Source: Nigrospora sphaerica
Lineage: Eukaryota; Ascomycota; Sordariomycetes; Amphisphaeriales; Apiosporaceae
Length of the DNA stretch: 64,000 bases
Reading direction: 5' to 3'
Assembly: GCA_018287875.1 (NCBI GenBank)
Contig: JAGVVL010000022.1
Location: 1,984,001-2,048,000 of the forward strand
In this document: positions 34,323-46,340 of the stretch, piece after piece
How positions within the stretch are numbered: the stretch's first letter is position 1
Layout: each line of letters opens with the position of its first letter
Notes under the pieces: model-generated
The model's database searches: none
Told to the model about the DNA's origin: nothing
The model's input: only the letters and a program-made list of their open reading frames with translations
Translations under genes and position numbers: made by a program

Positions 34323-35733
34323 GTTCGCGGGCGTGGCCTCGAGAAACCGTGGTGCTGCGTGCGAGAAATGTCGTCACGCGGGGGTGGGCGCGAGAATGAG
34401 GGGGCGGGTTCAGCTGGAGCGTCCAGGCGTTGGCTCTGGCTCACAGGCGAACCGTGTCGACCCCAGATTGTGTGCAAGCAACTTGGCAAGTGGACACCAA
34501 GCGGGCAAGCAGGCGGGAATGTCGTATACGGCACGCCCGTGCCGTCCAGAGAAGAGCAAGCCAAAAGAACAATCCAAATCTAACCGAGTGGGTGAGACAA
34601 AACGGCCGAAAGGTTGGTATGCAGGAACAGAAGTCAAAGCAGAGGATCGGCGGGACAATTATTTGTATACGGAGCTGCTGAGGAGGACGGGTGGCTATGT
34701 TTTCTTGCGGCGCTGGAGCTCTGCCAGGCTGCGTTAGGTACCGGTCGGGTGGGGTCGCGCACCCAAGATTCAACGATGGGTGTTGGACGAAGGTAGGTAG
34801 TTGGGAGCCCTAAGTATGAGGTAGGTTGACGACGGGAGGTGGAGCATGGAATAGATGTAGCTGAGCGGCAGCAACCAGTTTATGTATACCCTCCCCGGCG
34901 ACCCGCCACTCACCTGCACTTGATGGGGGGGCAGTGCTCCCCTTTGGGTAATGGGCTAGTCGTCCAGTGTGTCACTCCAAGTTTTACCCACGCTCGATCC
35001 TTCTAGCCCTGCGGCTGGCGCTGTGGGCAGCGTGATCTGGTCGTCCTTCTGCTGGTGGTGGTCTGGCTCTTCTTTTGTCTGACCCTGCCTGTCCTCGCCG
35101 TATGCGTCTCACACACACACATTCTATCACACACACTCTCTCCTTCTATCCCTCTCTTCCTCTCTACACGCCGTCGTCAGCCTCCTCCGGCTAACGTGGC
35201 GGCGCCTGAGCGCTAGTGCCCTGCCGATGGGACAACCACCCTAGTTTCAAGATGCGTCTTCCACATGCCGTGCGAGGTGGGCGGCGGGGTATGACCGAAT
35301 GGGCCAAAAACGGCCTGACTGGATAGAGTACATAGACGGGCGGAGGGGAGGGGGGACGTTGACCCCGGGGCCTGGCGGGCCATTCACCCCCTCGGATCGG
35401 CTGAGCGGCGGCGTTTGGAGGGGTAATGCAACCAGAGTACGGACGTATGCGGCATCGCCTAGTCGGTATTGTGTGTATGCATCATCCTGGATGGGTAAGC
35501 TACACGTTAGCAGATGCTAGCCACATAGGCGTAAAAGTGAAAAGAGAGACGGTTCACATTACGCCTGTGTAGGAAAGGTATAGGGTGTACTACCACCGCA
35601 ACGGCCCTCCATGTAGGTACACACTCGCTAGCCCGGGCGTCTCGATCTGGTGCATACAACTTGCATATGGCCTGCGTCCGACTAGTACCTACCCCACCCA
35701 CTCTTTGGCTTTCTCTCTCTCTCCCTCTCTCTT

Positions 35734-35749
35734 GCGCGCGCGCGCGCGC
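35734..35749 (+). repeat. (GC)8 tract flanked by pyrimidine runs
   Basis: Eight GC dinucleotides, with CT-rich pyrimidine tracts on both sides (about 35701-35732 and 35751-35770). Alternating GC is the classical left-handed (Z-DNA) forming sequence. Confidence 0.75.
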
Positions 35750-38700
35750 ACTCTTTCTTTCTCCCCCTCCCGAGGGCATCTGTCATGAAGATGGGCCGAC
35801 ATGCTCCCCGGACACATGAAGGGCAGGCTGAAATCGCCTGACGCGGCGCTGCTTCGCTGGCTGGCGGTCTGGCTAACCACCACCACGTCTGTGTTGCGCC
35901 AGTAGCAGCCTCCACATACTAACCGGGCGTTGGATGAAAGAGGTCGGGGCCATCCCACGCTGCGGCGGCGGCGGCTGCATCCCCTTGTTTGCGCGCGCCC
36001 CGTAGCCTATGCAGTCGGCCACTGCGTCTGTGAGAAGCGGAATGGAACGAGTGAAGTTGTACGAGGCGACTATGTATCTCGGTGAGGTAACAGGAAAGGC
36101 GGGTGAGAAGTCAGTTTGTAAGCATACAAGTATAGGACTACCTACCGGGTTGGCTACGGTTACTTGATGTGTGCACTGCCTCAGAAGCGATTTTTACCCG
36201 TGGCAGACATCCGTTTCCGATATGACCTCGCCAGCGTGCGTATTACCAAGTAGTTATGACTTCTCATCGCTAGAGAGCCAGGCGTTCCTCAATGTGTCGG
36301 TCGGTATCGTAAATACCCTACTTACACATGTAGGTGGGAGGTAGTCGTTGGTTGGTAGATAGGACTGCTGGCCACACACCTGCCAATTCTCAAAGTCATC
36401 GTCATCCAACCGAGGGCCACCGCAGACCATCTTTGCTCTACGGGCAAGGTGGGATCGATCGCTTCCCCCGTCGAGGCGTGATCAACCACACTGAAAGAGC
36501 GGTAAGTCCCATCCGCTGCGAGACATCTTCTCGATACGGCCCCGCCTGTCTGGGCCTACGCTCCGCCCAGCGCCGCAGGCGACGACCATTGGTGATGGGC
36601 TGCAGACGGGACGCCGGTACAGCTCCTACCATGCGCGTCATCCCCACTCTCTCTGCAGTTGGCACGTAGGGGCTGCCGCAAGACCGCGTCTCGACCCTCG
36701 GCCCATCGATATACCATGAATCGTCCAGCTCGGAACCCTTCCTGCTTGCCTGCGGTTGCCTGCCAGCAACGCTGTGGAACGCGCCGTCTCCCTCCCCTTG
36801 GCGCCGCCGGAGCGCCGCCGTGCAAGCCGCCGTATCCGTCGGCTGCCCATTACGAGCCTTTGACCGCGGTCCATCCACCGCCGCCGTCCTCAATCGCCCG
36901 CTAGTCTTGGCTTGGTGGATCGGCTCGACCCCGTGCTACCGAAAGAACTGCCTGTGTGCAGCCCGGCTCGCATGGGCGGCCGCCCCTACGCGTGTATTCA
37001 CTGTGTTGATACCCAACCTGTCGTGACACATGCATTTGCGTCTATGCAGCAGCACAGCGGCCTCGGGCGCAGGGCCGCCGCGCAAGGCGCCTCTGGACCG
37101 CTGCATCGAACAAACTTTAATGAGGCGATGGGGTTGCCGCCGCCATGCAGCGCATGCCAACTGTAAACCACCGCTTGGCGTCCCCGGGCCGCCCCGGCTA
37201 ACTGGGACCGGCACCGGGACTGTCTTGGGCAGGGACGCGCAACTCTCGCCAGGGTGGCACGCGCGGTCCACGTCCAGCGGCGTGGCACGGCATCGCTGCC
37301 TTTAGAGAGGGAAAGAGAGAGGACACGGTATTGGGCAAGCAGTCACCAGACGGAGTCGGTCGGTACATCGAAGGCAGGATAGGCAAACTTGGGGCCATGG
37401 CTGCTAATCCCAGCCACTCTCCCGTCTACATGCTGTGACCAAACCAGTAAATAGAGGCGAGAAGTCCGGTCCTGGGAGACCCCTGAGCACCGAGACCAGT
37501 GGCTCGCTGCCTGCTGTACGCTGCTCGTTGCCCCATGCCACGGGAGTGCAGGCGTTCAGTGCTGCGCGGAACTGCGGAGGGATTCAGTTCGGTATACCCC
37601 CCAGCTTCGCCAGACACCTTTGCCGTCCGTGGCGCGAAGGCTCCAAGAGCGGCAGGGCGTAGGGACAAGGCACATCGCTCTGTCTGTCGCTGAGAAGTAA
37701 CCCGCGAGGCAGCCAGGAGGCAGCCAGCGAGGTTTCACCAACCCGCATCACGAGCTCGTGGTAATCAATAGCCTTCCCGTAGAACCACGTGAGAGTCTCC
37801 CTCATGCCGTCTCCTTCTTGAGCGAGGGGAATCAGCACTCGACATTGGCCGGGGCTGACAGGTCATAAAAAGGGGCGATGACGGAAAGCCCCTGCGTTCG
37901 AAGTAGGGTTTGCGCTCATGAAAATCCAGTTGACCCTTGCCGACTCGTGTGGGCGGCGCAGCGGAATATGCACGGGAGGGTTTGTTTGATCCAAGGAAAG
38001 ACGACCTCTGTGGCATGACCACGACCATTGGTGTTAAAGAGTTCGGACCGGGGGGAGACATGCGGGATGCCGCCAGTCTGGTGCCAGCAAACACATTCAC
38101 AGTGCCGTCCGTGATCGCGTGGCCATGGCCATCCGGAAGACGGGCCGGTCATGTCCGGCAAACGGCTTTTCTGCGGCACTGCTGCAAATACGCGTCAGCC
38201 AATAGTTTCCAGCCTTTGTGGCCGAAAGCTGTGATTCACCGCTGCTCCTATTGTGGCCCTCTCCGGCCAACTCAATCAGTTGTAAAGTCGATTTGCACAG
38301 CGCGCGCACATGGAGTGATAGGCGCTGTATCACGGACGAACGGCCACGGGACGTCGGATCGAAGACCAGCTGTCAGACTTCCCGCCCGTGTTTCCTACCT
38401 TCAACTCGGCCGGCTCCGACCCTGCGAAGCGGGACACAAGGGGCCAAGCCGTACTGGTGGGTCAACGTCGGATCGATCACAGCCCCAATACCCGCCTTTT
38501 GATGCGGGATCCCCGGCCCCATAGCCGAACAAGCACAAGCATAGCCATTCGTCCGCAGAATTCGGCGGTACTTTGTCGTCGATCAGAAAACCCTGGGACG
38601 GCAGCACCGAGTACTCCAAGCTCAAGCCGAACAACGGGTCGAGGGGGGCCGCCTTGGCGCCGGTGGTGGCACTGGGGTGGTGGTGATCTTGGTAGCTGAC

Positions 38701-40152
38701 TGTGATGAGCGTGGCTACGCAGCCACAGCCCCAACCCATCGTCGGTAGATGTGTGCTGAAGGAGGCGACCGCCAGTACAAACGCCTGTCTGCCCCGTATC
38801 GTCGTCGTTCGACCTTGGCGACGGCGACCCGGAACCACGTGAGGCAGGCCATCCCCACGCAAGCGCTCGGGCATTCCGCGAAGACTAAAGTTCTTTCGGT
38901 TGTTGCCACCACTGGAGAGACAGAGGCCCTACCGTCCCGTAACCCGGCCAGGCCATGTACGGTGGAATGACCATGGCAAATACTCCACCTCGGGTAGGAA
39001 ATCCTCTGCATGCAGCGCCTTAAGCCAGCTCCACGGGCAAAGAAAGCGCTGCGAGACTCAGCCGGCCGCGCGCGTCAACGCCCGGTGACAATCGAGATGG
39101 TATCCACACCAGTAAGTCGCGCTGCCGCCAAAGATGGCCGTATCAATGGGACACGGGCGATCCCTCGCTGCCTCTCCGCCAGTCACACTGGTGTTGGAAT
39201 GGGTGTTCGGGACAAAAACGGTCGAAGCGAGACGCCGAGGCCGGGGAAGATTCAGCCTCACCAAAGCGACCCGCTCCTGCCAGCTCCCCGCTGCTGACGT
39301 CCCACGGCTACCGAGTGCTCGATTCGAACTCTGAGTCAGCAAGGCGTCCTGCTTGCTTTCTTGCGGCCCGAGACATGCCTACACACAGCTCGTGTGGGCG
39401 CCTAGAAGCCCGTCGGCAGCCACGCTCAAGCAAATTGGGGTCCGCCAAAGGAAAACGTGTCGGCCACTCCTGCGTCCAATCTCGCAGGATCACACAAGCC
39501 CTGGGGGCGTTGCGGCGAACGGGGCAACCAGTACGACGACGCAGGCGCTGCCGTTGCCGTTGCTGATGCTACCGTGTTATTTTTCTGGACCGACCCCGAC
39601 ATCCCTAGGCTTGGGTCTTGCTGTGATACGCTGGCCCGAGGTTCCCCTCGAGGGGCATCGTTGGGACATGCCTGGAAGGGCGCAGGGTCTCACGGATCTG
39701 TGGCACCGAATAGTCTTGCATGCGCTCCTATACCTGCCCACGGGTGCTTGGCAGCTGCCTATCATGACCTAGTCGGGGAGGCAGGTCGGCACTAGCCACC
39801 AGGATATGTCAGACGGACGTCCTCGCTTGTTCCGGTTAACAACAGCAGGACGGAATATACTTGCGTACGTTCTCTCTGCTTTGTTTCCACGTGCTTTACA
39901 TATTCTACATATTTGCGCACTTTGCACGGAGCGACGACATGTCGATGCACTTGGGCGTGTGACGTACGCTTCATCGCAGGTCGTACTGCTGCTTGTCGGT
40001 GTTTGGACTGGTTTCTGTACACACAAGCAACCCCCGAGCAGGAAGGGTGCCTTGACGCATGGGACTAAGGCCGATTGTTGTCTGCTGGACAACCCCCGCT
40101 CGCCCCCTTCACATGATGCCGTGCTATGCGCAGCCCGGTTACGGCGGCAGAA

Positions 40153-40194
40153 TCCCATGGCAAACTGGCCGTGACAGCGTCCCTTGCCATGGGA
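40153..40194. repeat. 11-bp perfect inverted repeat past the PGA2 stop codon
   Basis: Arms TCCCATGGCAA (40153-40163) and TTGCCATGGGA (40184-40194) are separated by 20 nt. Each arm contains the palindrome CCATGG. It lies 114-155 nt past the PGA2 stop codon, so the transcript could fold into a 3'-UTR or end-of-gene hairpin. Confidence 0.65.
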
Positions 40195-40307
40195 AAGTAC
40201 CCAGCTAAGTCATGCTTGGGCGACGTACAGGTGGATGCCCGCAAGCCGCCGCGCGACCAAACCCGGGTGCCGAGCCGCAACGGCTCCCTTGTGGAACGGT
40301 CAGAGCC

Positions 40308-40864
40308 TTAACCAACCAGGTACTGCTCGATGTCCTTGTCCTCGTCATCTTCTTGGAGCTCCTGCAGCCGCTGCTCCTCGGCCGCGATCATCTTCTTGAG
40401 CATCACCCGCTGCCGCTTGCGTGCCTTCTTGCCCCATTCGGTGGTGGTCTGGGTGGCGGCGGTGCCCTCGTCGTCGTCGTCGCTGGCATCGGGGATCTCC
40501 TTCTTGACCCCACGAAGGTCGTTGGGCGACATCTTGCCGTCCTCGTGTTCCTTCTCGAACTGCTTGCCTTGCGCCTTCTCGCTCGACTTCAAAAGATGCG
40601 GGCGCAGCAGGAGGTAGGCCCCCACGATCATGATAACGCGGATCCATTTAGTGGCGTCCATCTGGGCTGGAGATGCGCAAAGAAAGTCAGAACAGCTGGT
40701 CTTCGTAGCGGCCGAATAGACCGGGCCCATCTTCAGGGGTACATATGCCTACCGAACGACTCCTTTGTGTTGTTCGCCAGGCGCTCGCCAGCCACGAAGA
40801 AAATGCCGAAGATCTTTCGAAGAGCATCCTCCAGGTGCGCCGTGAGACCCGCGAGTTCATCCAT
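40308..40864 (-). CDS. PGA2: Pga2-family ER membrane trafficking protein, 156 aa
   Basis: Exon 1 (40753-40864) encodes an amphipathic N-terminal helix. Exon 2 (40308-40666) follows after an 86-nt intron (GTAGGC donor, CTCCAG acceptor, phase 1). One transmembrane segment, about residues 44-62, begins with WIRVIMIVGAYLLLRP, the family hallmark. It is followed by an acidic stretch, a WGKKARKRQR basic motif and an acidic C-terminus ending DKDIEQYLVG. Yeast Pga2 is an essential ER/nuclear-envelope protein needed for maturation of Gas1 and alkaline phosphatase. The length is close to that of fungal homologues. The gene is divergent from MHF1 with 434 bp between start codons. An acceptor six bases further downstream would break the frame, which supports the join given. 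Confidence 0.9.
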
Positions 40865-41298
40865 TGTGTTGGCTGTTGCGCCTAGGGGTAAGGATGTCGG
40901 ATATGGTAGGGACGAATGGGCGAGATCGGTAGCCAGCGAGTGCGACGCTATGGGTCGCGTTCGCTTCGAGCGGGGGGAGGGAGGGAGAAGTGAGAGAGGC
41001 ACGGACGGAAGCCAAGTCGAGAGGCGAGAGTAAGTATATAGGTGGCCTCCTTGGGCGCTTGACGAAGATGCGACAATTTAAATTTTGTCCCGTCGGCGAG
41101 AGCGAATTCTGGGAGCGACCGCAATTGAGGGTTTACTGACGGTCAATCCGGCCAGCGTTTCCCCCACGCCCCACCTGCAGAACTGGCGCTAGCGGCATGT
41201 AGTAGCCCGCTTGCTCTTTAACGCGATCAAGACGCGCCCCGGCAAGCCCGTCTCCCCGTTTGCACACCGATGTGACCGGTCCCCCCGCCCCATCCGAC
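40865..41298. promoter_or_regulatory. Shared PGA2 / MHF1 divergent promoter region
   Basis: 434 bp between two head-to-head start codons. It contains an AT-rich AATTTAAATTTT patch at about 41076-41087 and two ACGCG cores at 41221-41225 and 41232-41236, about 63-78 bp upstream of MHF1. ACGCG is the core of MBF-type G1/S elements. Their use here is inferred. Confidence 0.5.
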
Positions 41299-41735
41299 AT
41301 GGCGGACGATAACGACGAAGCAGTTCGCGAAGTGAGTTGGTCGAGCGAAAGCGCGCCGGGAGACAGTCGCTAAAACTAGTTGGTCACCCAGCGCCTGAAG
41401 GCCGCCCTGTGGTTCGCGGTGGGCAAGATCGTCGACGAGGAATCGCTCAGGAGAAACAGAAATGTTACTCCGCAGTTTATCGGCGCGCTGATGGAGATGG
41501 TCTGGACGCAGATAGGTACGGCTCCCATCTACCCCAGTCCGTTCGCGAGGCTGACTTCCTGCCAGAGAGTGTGGCCATGGATCTCGAGAGCTTCAGCCGG
41601 CACGCTGGACGGGCCACCATCACCACGGATGATGTCTTGTTGCTGGCGCGCCGCAACCAGGACCTCCACGGCATCATCCAGGATTTCGTGGATCGGAAAA
41701 AAGCGACCAAAGCCAAGGGCAAAGCAGAGAGGTGA
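41299..41735 (+). CDS. MHF1: CENP-S / Mhf1 histone-fold protein, about 108 aa
   Basis: Three exons: 41299-41331, 41392-41515 and 41566-41735. The histone fold shows RLKAALWFAVGKIVDEES (helix 1), VTPQFIGALMEMVWTQI (central helix), then DLESFSRHAGRATIT and DDVLLLARRN, the TAF9-like CENP-S signature. Mhf1 pairs with Mhf2 (CENP-X), acts with the FANCM-type helicase in fork and crosslink repair, and sits at the inner kinetochore. Intron 2 is 50 nt with a CTGAC branch. For intron 1, an upstream acceptor at 41379 is also in phase and would insert four residues; I prefer the CCCAG acceptor ending at 41391 because it gives a 60-nt intron with normal branch spacing. The Lys-rich tail is typical. An upstream promoter is shared with PGA2. 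Confidence 0.92.
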
Positions 41736-44510
41736 AGGAGGCCGGCCGGCCGGCCCATGGCTGGCATCTAGGTCGGGGCAGTCAAAGTACGGTTACGATT
41801 TACTACTTCTCCACCTCGTTGGTGACAACAGCGCCAGACGTCAGGCACTCGCCAGTCATGAGAAAACTTGCCGCCTGATCTTTGTCACGGTATGATCTTG
41901 TCTGGCATCGGAGACTCTTGGTGCGTGGCACCTGCCGTTGACAATATCGCAACGCAGCTACTATTGTTGCGGCACCCGACTGCTGGGTACTTAAGTATAC
42001 AAGGCGAGCAACTCAATAGCAATTCAGCTGCGACTACGTACAGCAACATTACGAGCGAGTGTTGCTCAGCAGCATGCCTTGCCATTATGAGCTAAAGCAG
42101 ATGCAGCACAACGACACCCGCACACTTGACGCCGCCCTGATTCTTCATAACGCCCTCAATGATCCCATGGGTGTGGGGGCGATATCGACAGGGGCTGTCT
42201 CCGCAGCAAACTTGGGGTCATCGACTTACATGGTTCAATAATGTAGCTGGCATTCGAGCCATCTAGGTCTTGCAAAGTTGACGGTACGGTGTCCAAGCCC
42301 CAGACCTATCGAAAAATTGTCTTCAAGGGCCGGCAGGCATCCGTTGCCTTCCGGTATAGAGGATCGAGGCCCCAAGTATACGGCTAGTTGTGTGGATGAG
42401 GATCCGTATTGGATTGGCCCACGTGCGGCCTGCCTGAAGGTCTCGCAGTATAGCCGCCGCGAATACTACTGACTGGCTGAAGCCTGGAGATGCAAAGCCA
42501 TTGTGTGATTTCAAAGAGATTGATTATGGGAGTGGCTCATGCCGCAAGACCTGGGTCTACACGCTCCTAAGTTGACAGTACGTCAAGCTTGGAATGCCAT
42601 AGAACCCCCGTATCACTGCCAGCAACAGAACCGTAGTGTAGGAGGGATCCTATGACGATGTACAAAGCAATAGTAGAGCACCCGACGGCTTGGCTTCGGA
42701 ATCCGAACATTGCGGCCGGTAACTGCCAGGAATGTCTTATGGGGGCTCATCGCGTTGACGGTAGCGGGTTGATGACGTAGATGAGAAGAAGTGTTTTGCC
42801 CCCGAAAGAAGCCCCCCCCCCCGGGATTCATGGTTACCTCGGCCCCTCCTCTCCAGATCTTCAATCCGTGATCTAACTTTAGTTTCAACAAGCGAAGCAC
42901 TTTGCAGACCCCGGACCCGCTTGGGATTGTGAGAGCCTCTTCCAAGGCGGAACGGCGACTGCAGATATGCAGTTTTACGGCCCGGGTCCAGAGAGGGGAG
43001 CTCCAGAGCTTGTACCCACCATCTTTACATATACCTTCCCAGCGCGTGCAGAGGGGGCGGCGGCGAGCGAGAGAGGCACACAGAGGCGCAGGCATATCTC
43101 CTAGATGATCTCCCCGGGGAGGGTGTCTGTCCTAAGCACCACGCTGCCACATTTGGCAACTTTTCAAGCTATGGAGTGTTGCAGTGCGCCGGTGAAGTTA
43201 CAGACCCACATCAATCCTCATCACCGTCGGCGGGTAGGGCGTGCGTAGAACGGTGTTATCATCTCAACGGCCAGTTCGCGAGGAAGCAACACGCATTCTA
43301 TGGAGAATCCCGTGTCGCAAAAGAGGTAAGCAGCCCTAACCGATGCATGCTTAAAAGGAGCGCGTGAAGCCCAGCGCCACTTGACAAGCCTAGCAATCGG
43401 CGGTCAAAAACGGGCAAATTTGTGCGAGCGACGATGCCCGTTTGCTGACCCATACGCCCACATATGGTACCGGGTCCCCAGCAACTTTAATGTGCCGAAG
43501 GAGGAGGTTGGCGAGAGGTTGGCAGGAACCACTAGCGGTTTGGGCGACGAAGAAGAGCACGATCACAAGAAGCTAACTGGCCGCATGGGGAACTCTGTCG
43601 GCAGACCAGAGTGTTCCTGTCTGTACTGCGTATCGTGCTCGAAGGGGAGAGATCAGACCGAAACGGGCGGGCGTTGAACGGGACATCCTCGCCCACAAGC
43701 CGGTGCCGTGCAGGCACCGCCTCGAAGCGGCAGTGGCTCATGCGTGAGCGCCACAGCTCGCGTACGAAAGCGTGCGTCGTGAGTCGTCGGCCCCTGGATG
43801 ACCCCGGTCAAGACCCTGCCGATCGGGCATTCCAGCCTGTCACAGATTGAGGTCATCGGGCGGCGTACGTCAAGCGGCGGGGCCGTTTTCATCATCGATA
43901 TGTAACCGCACAGGGATGGGCAGAGCGGCGACACGCAAGACGGCGGCCGCGCGGGAGGTTGCCAAGGTCTCCGCCCTGCGAAGCTGTGAAGCTGGCCGTC
44001 CGACCATCCCAATACAGCGGTACTGCGTAGCCCAATCTGGTTCTCGAAGAGGGCGGCAAAGCTGGTGGCCCGTTTGGTTGGCCGGTGCTCGTCATGGGGC
44101 GTCTCCTCCATCCGCCGGTTTTTTCACTATTGACCCTGCTTGAGCAGCTCCAGCACGGCACTCTATTCGGAAACGCACTAGAACCCGGCACCCGACGTAA
44201 AACTGTACCCATGATCGGCTACCGACGTTGGCCGTGAGTCTACCGGTGAGCTACAAAGAGTCGCTGCCGCCCTCCTTGGTCTTCGCCCTCTTGATTTTCT
44301 TCGCTTGCCCCCCCGCCCGTTTCCGCCCAACAGCAGTAACTATACCAGCCTAACAACCATAACCCCGTCTTGGGAACCTCCTGGAACAGATCCAGAAGTC
44401 CGTCCCCGTTTCCTTTCACGACAACCTGCATCGCCGGGCACGCCTGTGCCACGACCCACACAGCCGGTTCCTTGCACCAAGTCCAAGCTTCGGCACACAG
44501 ACGACACACC
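41736..44510. other. 2.8-kb gene-free region
   Basis: This lies between MHF1 and the MARVEL gene, which are in the same orientation. It contains a pair of strong adjacent hairpins (43701-43754, listed separately) and a C-run at about 42814-42822. The open frames have no recognisable motif. Confidence 0.5.
43701..43754 (+). other. Two adjacent strong hairpins (possible structured RNA)
   Basis: Hairpin A has a 7-bp perfect stem (CGGTGCC at 43701-43707 with GGCACCG at 43713-43719) and a 5-nt loop. Hairpin B pairs GTGGCTCA (43733-43740) with TGAGCGCCAC (43745-43754) around a TGCG loop with a small bulge. No known RNA family was recognised. Confidence 0.35.
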
Positions 44511-45445
44511 ATGGGTGCACGCAGTGGCTTCGCGCTGAAGTTCCTGCAATGGTTCATCCGCGGCATTCAGTTCTGTTGCTCGGCCCTGGTCCTGTCGCTT
44601 TTCAGCTACTTCCTGGCCGCGTTGAACAACCACAACATCGTCATACCGACATGGGCCCGGGCCGTTGAGGGCATCTCCGGCGTCGGTGTCCTGTACACGC
44701 TGGTGGCCCTCCTGTTGCTATGCTGTCTCGCCGGCCACCCGGCCACGTCCCTCATTGCCATGGTTCTCGACGTTGCCTTCATCGGCGCGTACATCTACGT
44801 GGCCGTCTCCAACCGCGGCGGCGCCGAGGACTGCAGCGGCACTCCGAACACCGTCTTTGGCCGGGGCCCGTCGGCTGACTACCCCAAGAGCAACAAGGAC
44901 GGTTTCACCAACCTGCCCACCTTCTATACGGCGTGCCGGATGCACAGCGCGTGTCTGGCCGTCGCCATTGTCTCCATCGTAAGTTCTTCCCCTGGCCTTC
45001 CTGCTGCACGCCCGCCAGCTGACACGCCGTCCCTCGCCGCCAGGTCTTCTTCATCTTCTCCATCCTGGTCGAGGTGGTGTTGGTGCGCCACCGGCGCAAG
45101 GAGCAGCGCTTCGGCCCTTCGCCGGCCAACAACTACACGTCGGGCTACGGCGGCAAGAGCCGCTTCATCGGCCTTTTCAAGAAGCGCCAGCCGCCCGCCG
45201 AGGATCCCAACACGCTGCCCGAGCACACGACGCCTGCGGCCCTCTCGGCCGACCAGGTGCGCCCGAGCTACAACACGGACACCACGGCCGTGGCCAATGA
45301 CCACTACAACAAGTACGAGACGGGCTACGGCCACGACGGCCGCGTCGCCTACCCCGAGCACGGCGGCGTCGCCGCCGCCCACCACAACCCGGCCGGCTCT
45401 CCTCCGGCCGCCTACCGTTACAACGATGGCACCTACAACGTCTGA
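44511..45445 (+). CDS. MARVEL-domain four-helix membrane protein, 289 aa
   Basis: Exons 44511-44978 and 45044-45445 join in phase 0 across a 65-nt intron (GTAAGT donor, CCAG acceptor). Four hydrophobic helices lie at about residues 15-38, 51-75, 79-100 and 143-170. The third extracellular/lumenal loop carries Cys and Gly in the usual MARVEL arrangement. The intron falls inside helix 4. A hydrophilic tail of about 115 residues follows, basic at first (RRKEQR, FKKR), then Tyr/Asn/His/Pro-rich. MARVEL proteins sit at the plasma membrane and in trafficking vesicles and organise membrane domains; fungal members are mostly uncharacterised. An ATG with context ACCATGG starts the frame. Confidence 0.85.
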
Positions 45446-46340
45446 TCCTTACATGGCGGCTCTTGCCGGCCCGTCAAATCCCGGTCATCTAAACGTTGTC
45501 CGAACTAAGACCCCTGTGCGACCGATAGTTCTGCAGGCGACGATCTGTCGCCGCCGGGCGGTCACGAAATCTTGCGCACCAAACATCACACAGCTGCTGG
45601 CTGTAATTACCTAATGAATAATATGAGAAATGACAACCTATTTTAAAAAATGTCATCTTGTAACGTGACGAATGCTGCTATTTTTTTTTCCCACGACGGC
45701 TCGGTCACGGCGCAAAATACGTCGTACCCCCTTGGTGGTCGGTTCACCCACACGATTTAACATCCAGAAAGCATTTGAATGATGGAGTGCCTGTAGTGGT
45801 CCTTGCTGTAAGTAATGAATCTTTCTTTCAGGATAGGAAAGGTTTCCATGAGAATCGTTGAGTTACGTAGTCATTTCCACGCCCAAAGAATCATAACCTT
45901 GGCTGAAACCCATCTCCCATATACCCAAGCACATAAGTAGGATGGAATTTCCTATCGAGGCAGCGATGCTTTCAGGCGAGTACGGTCAATAAACCAGCCT
46001 ACCAAATCGCCACTGTTCCAGGCTCGTGTGCGAAGGTGTCTCCTATATCTATACTATTCCATCGTGTGGGGTCATTGACGCATCCCCCTCGTTATGTCGC
46101 CTAGGGGGAACAGAAACTCAGTATTCTGAAAGTCCAGTGCTCTGCGTTGTGCGAAGGACTGCCCTCATCGGTCCTTTGTCAGGTAGAGAGACTTTTGAGC
46201 TACGTGCGAGGCTACTCAGAGAGTCGAGGCTACTGAGAAAACCAAACTGCTGGAGGTTTCCCCAAATGCGGCTCGTCTTTGTGCGGGTCGAATTTCCCGT
46301 GAGTCATGCGCTCGTCGGGTTTGACGAAGGCTGGCGTGTT
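45446..46340. other. Gene-free convergent spacer
   Basis: The 3' flanks of the MARVEL gene and HIS3. It is AT-richer than its surroundings near 45600-45700, with a 6-bp inverted repeat (ATGACA at 45630-45635, TGTCAT at 45651-45656) around a TTTTAAAAAA stretch that may aid 3'-end formation. Confidence 0.5.

Larger units (their letters stand above)
34323..40307. other. 6-kb gene-free region upstream of the C4-module gene
   Basis: This runs from the start of the C4-module gene to the 3' end of PGA2, both on the minus strand. It contains CA/CT microsatellites at about 35103-35166, a Z-DNA-prone GC repeat and a strong inverted repeat near PGA2. No frame could be assigned to a protein family. Confidence 0.55.

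Noticed and set aside
35103..35166. Short regular repeats considered as CRISPR-like
   Set aside because: It is a CA/CT microsatellite without distinct spacers, and the organism is a eukaryote.
37908..37935. GTTCGAAG with short flanking complementarity, tRNA T-arm-like
   Set aside because: The five-base stem does not pair with the T-loop in the correct register, and no anticodon arm is found upstream.
41380..41391. Alternative acceptor for MHF1 intron 1 ending at 41379
   Set aside because: It keeps the frame but gives a 48-nt intron with the likely branch site only a few bases from the acceptor; the acceptor at 41391 is preferred, although the alternative is not excluded.
44150..44250. Possible tRNA on the minus strand (TAGCTCACCGGTAGA resembles a D-arm)
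   Set aside because: The D-stem does not pair, the putative T-loop reads TTCTAGT instead of TTCRANY, and no acceptor stem closes.
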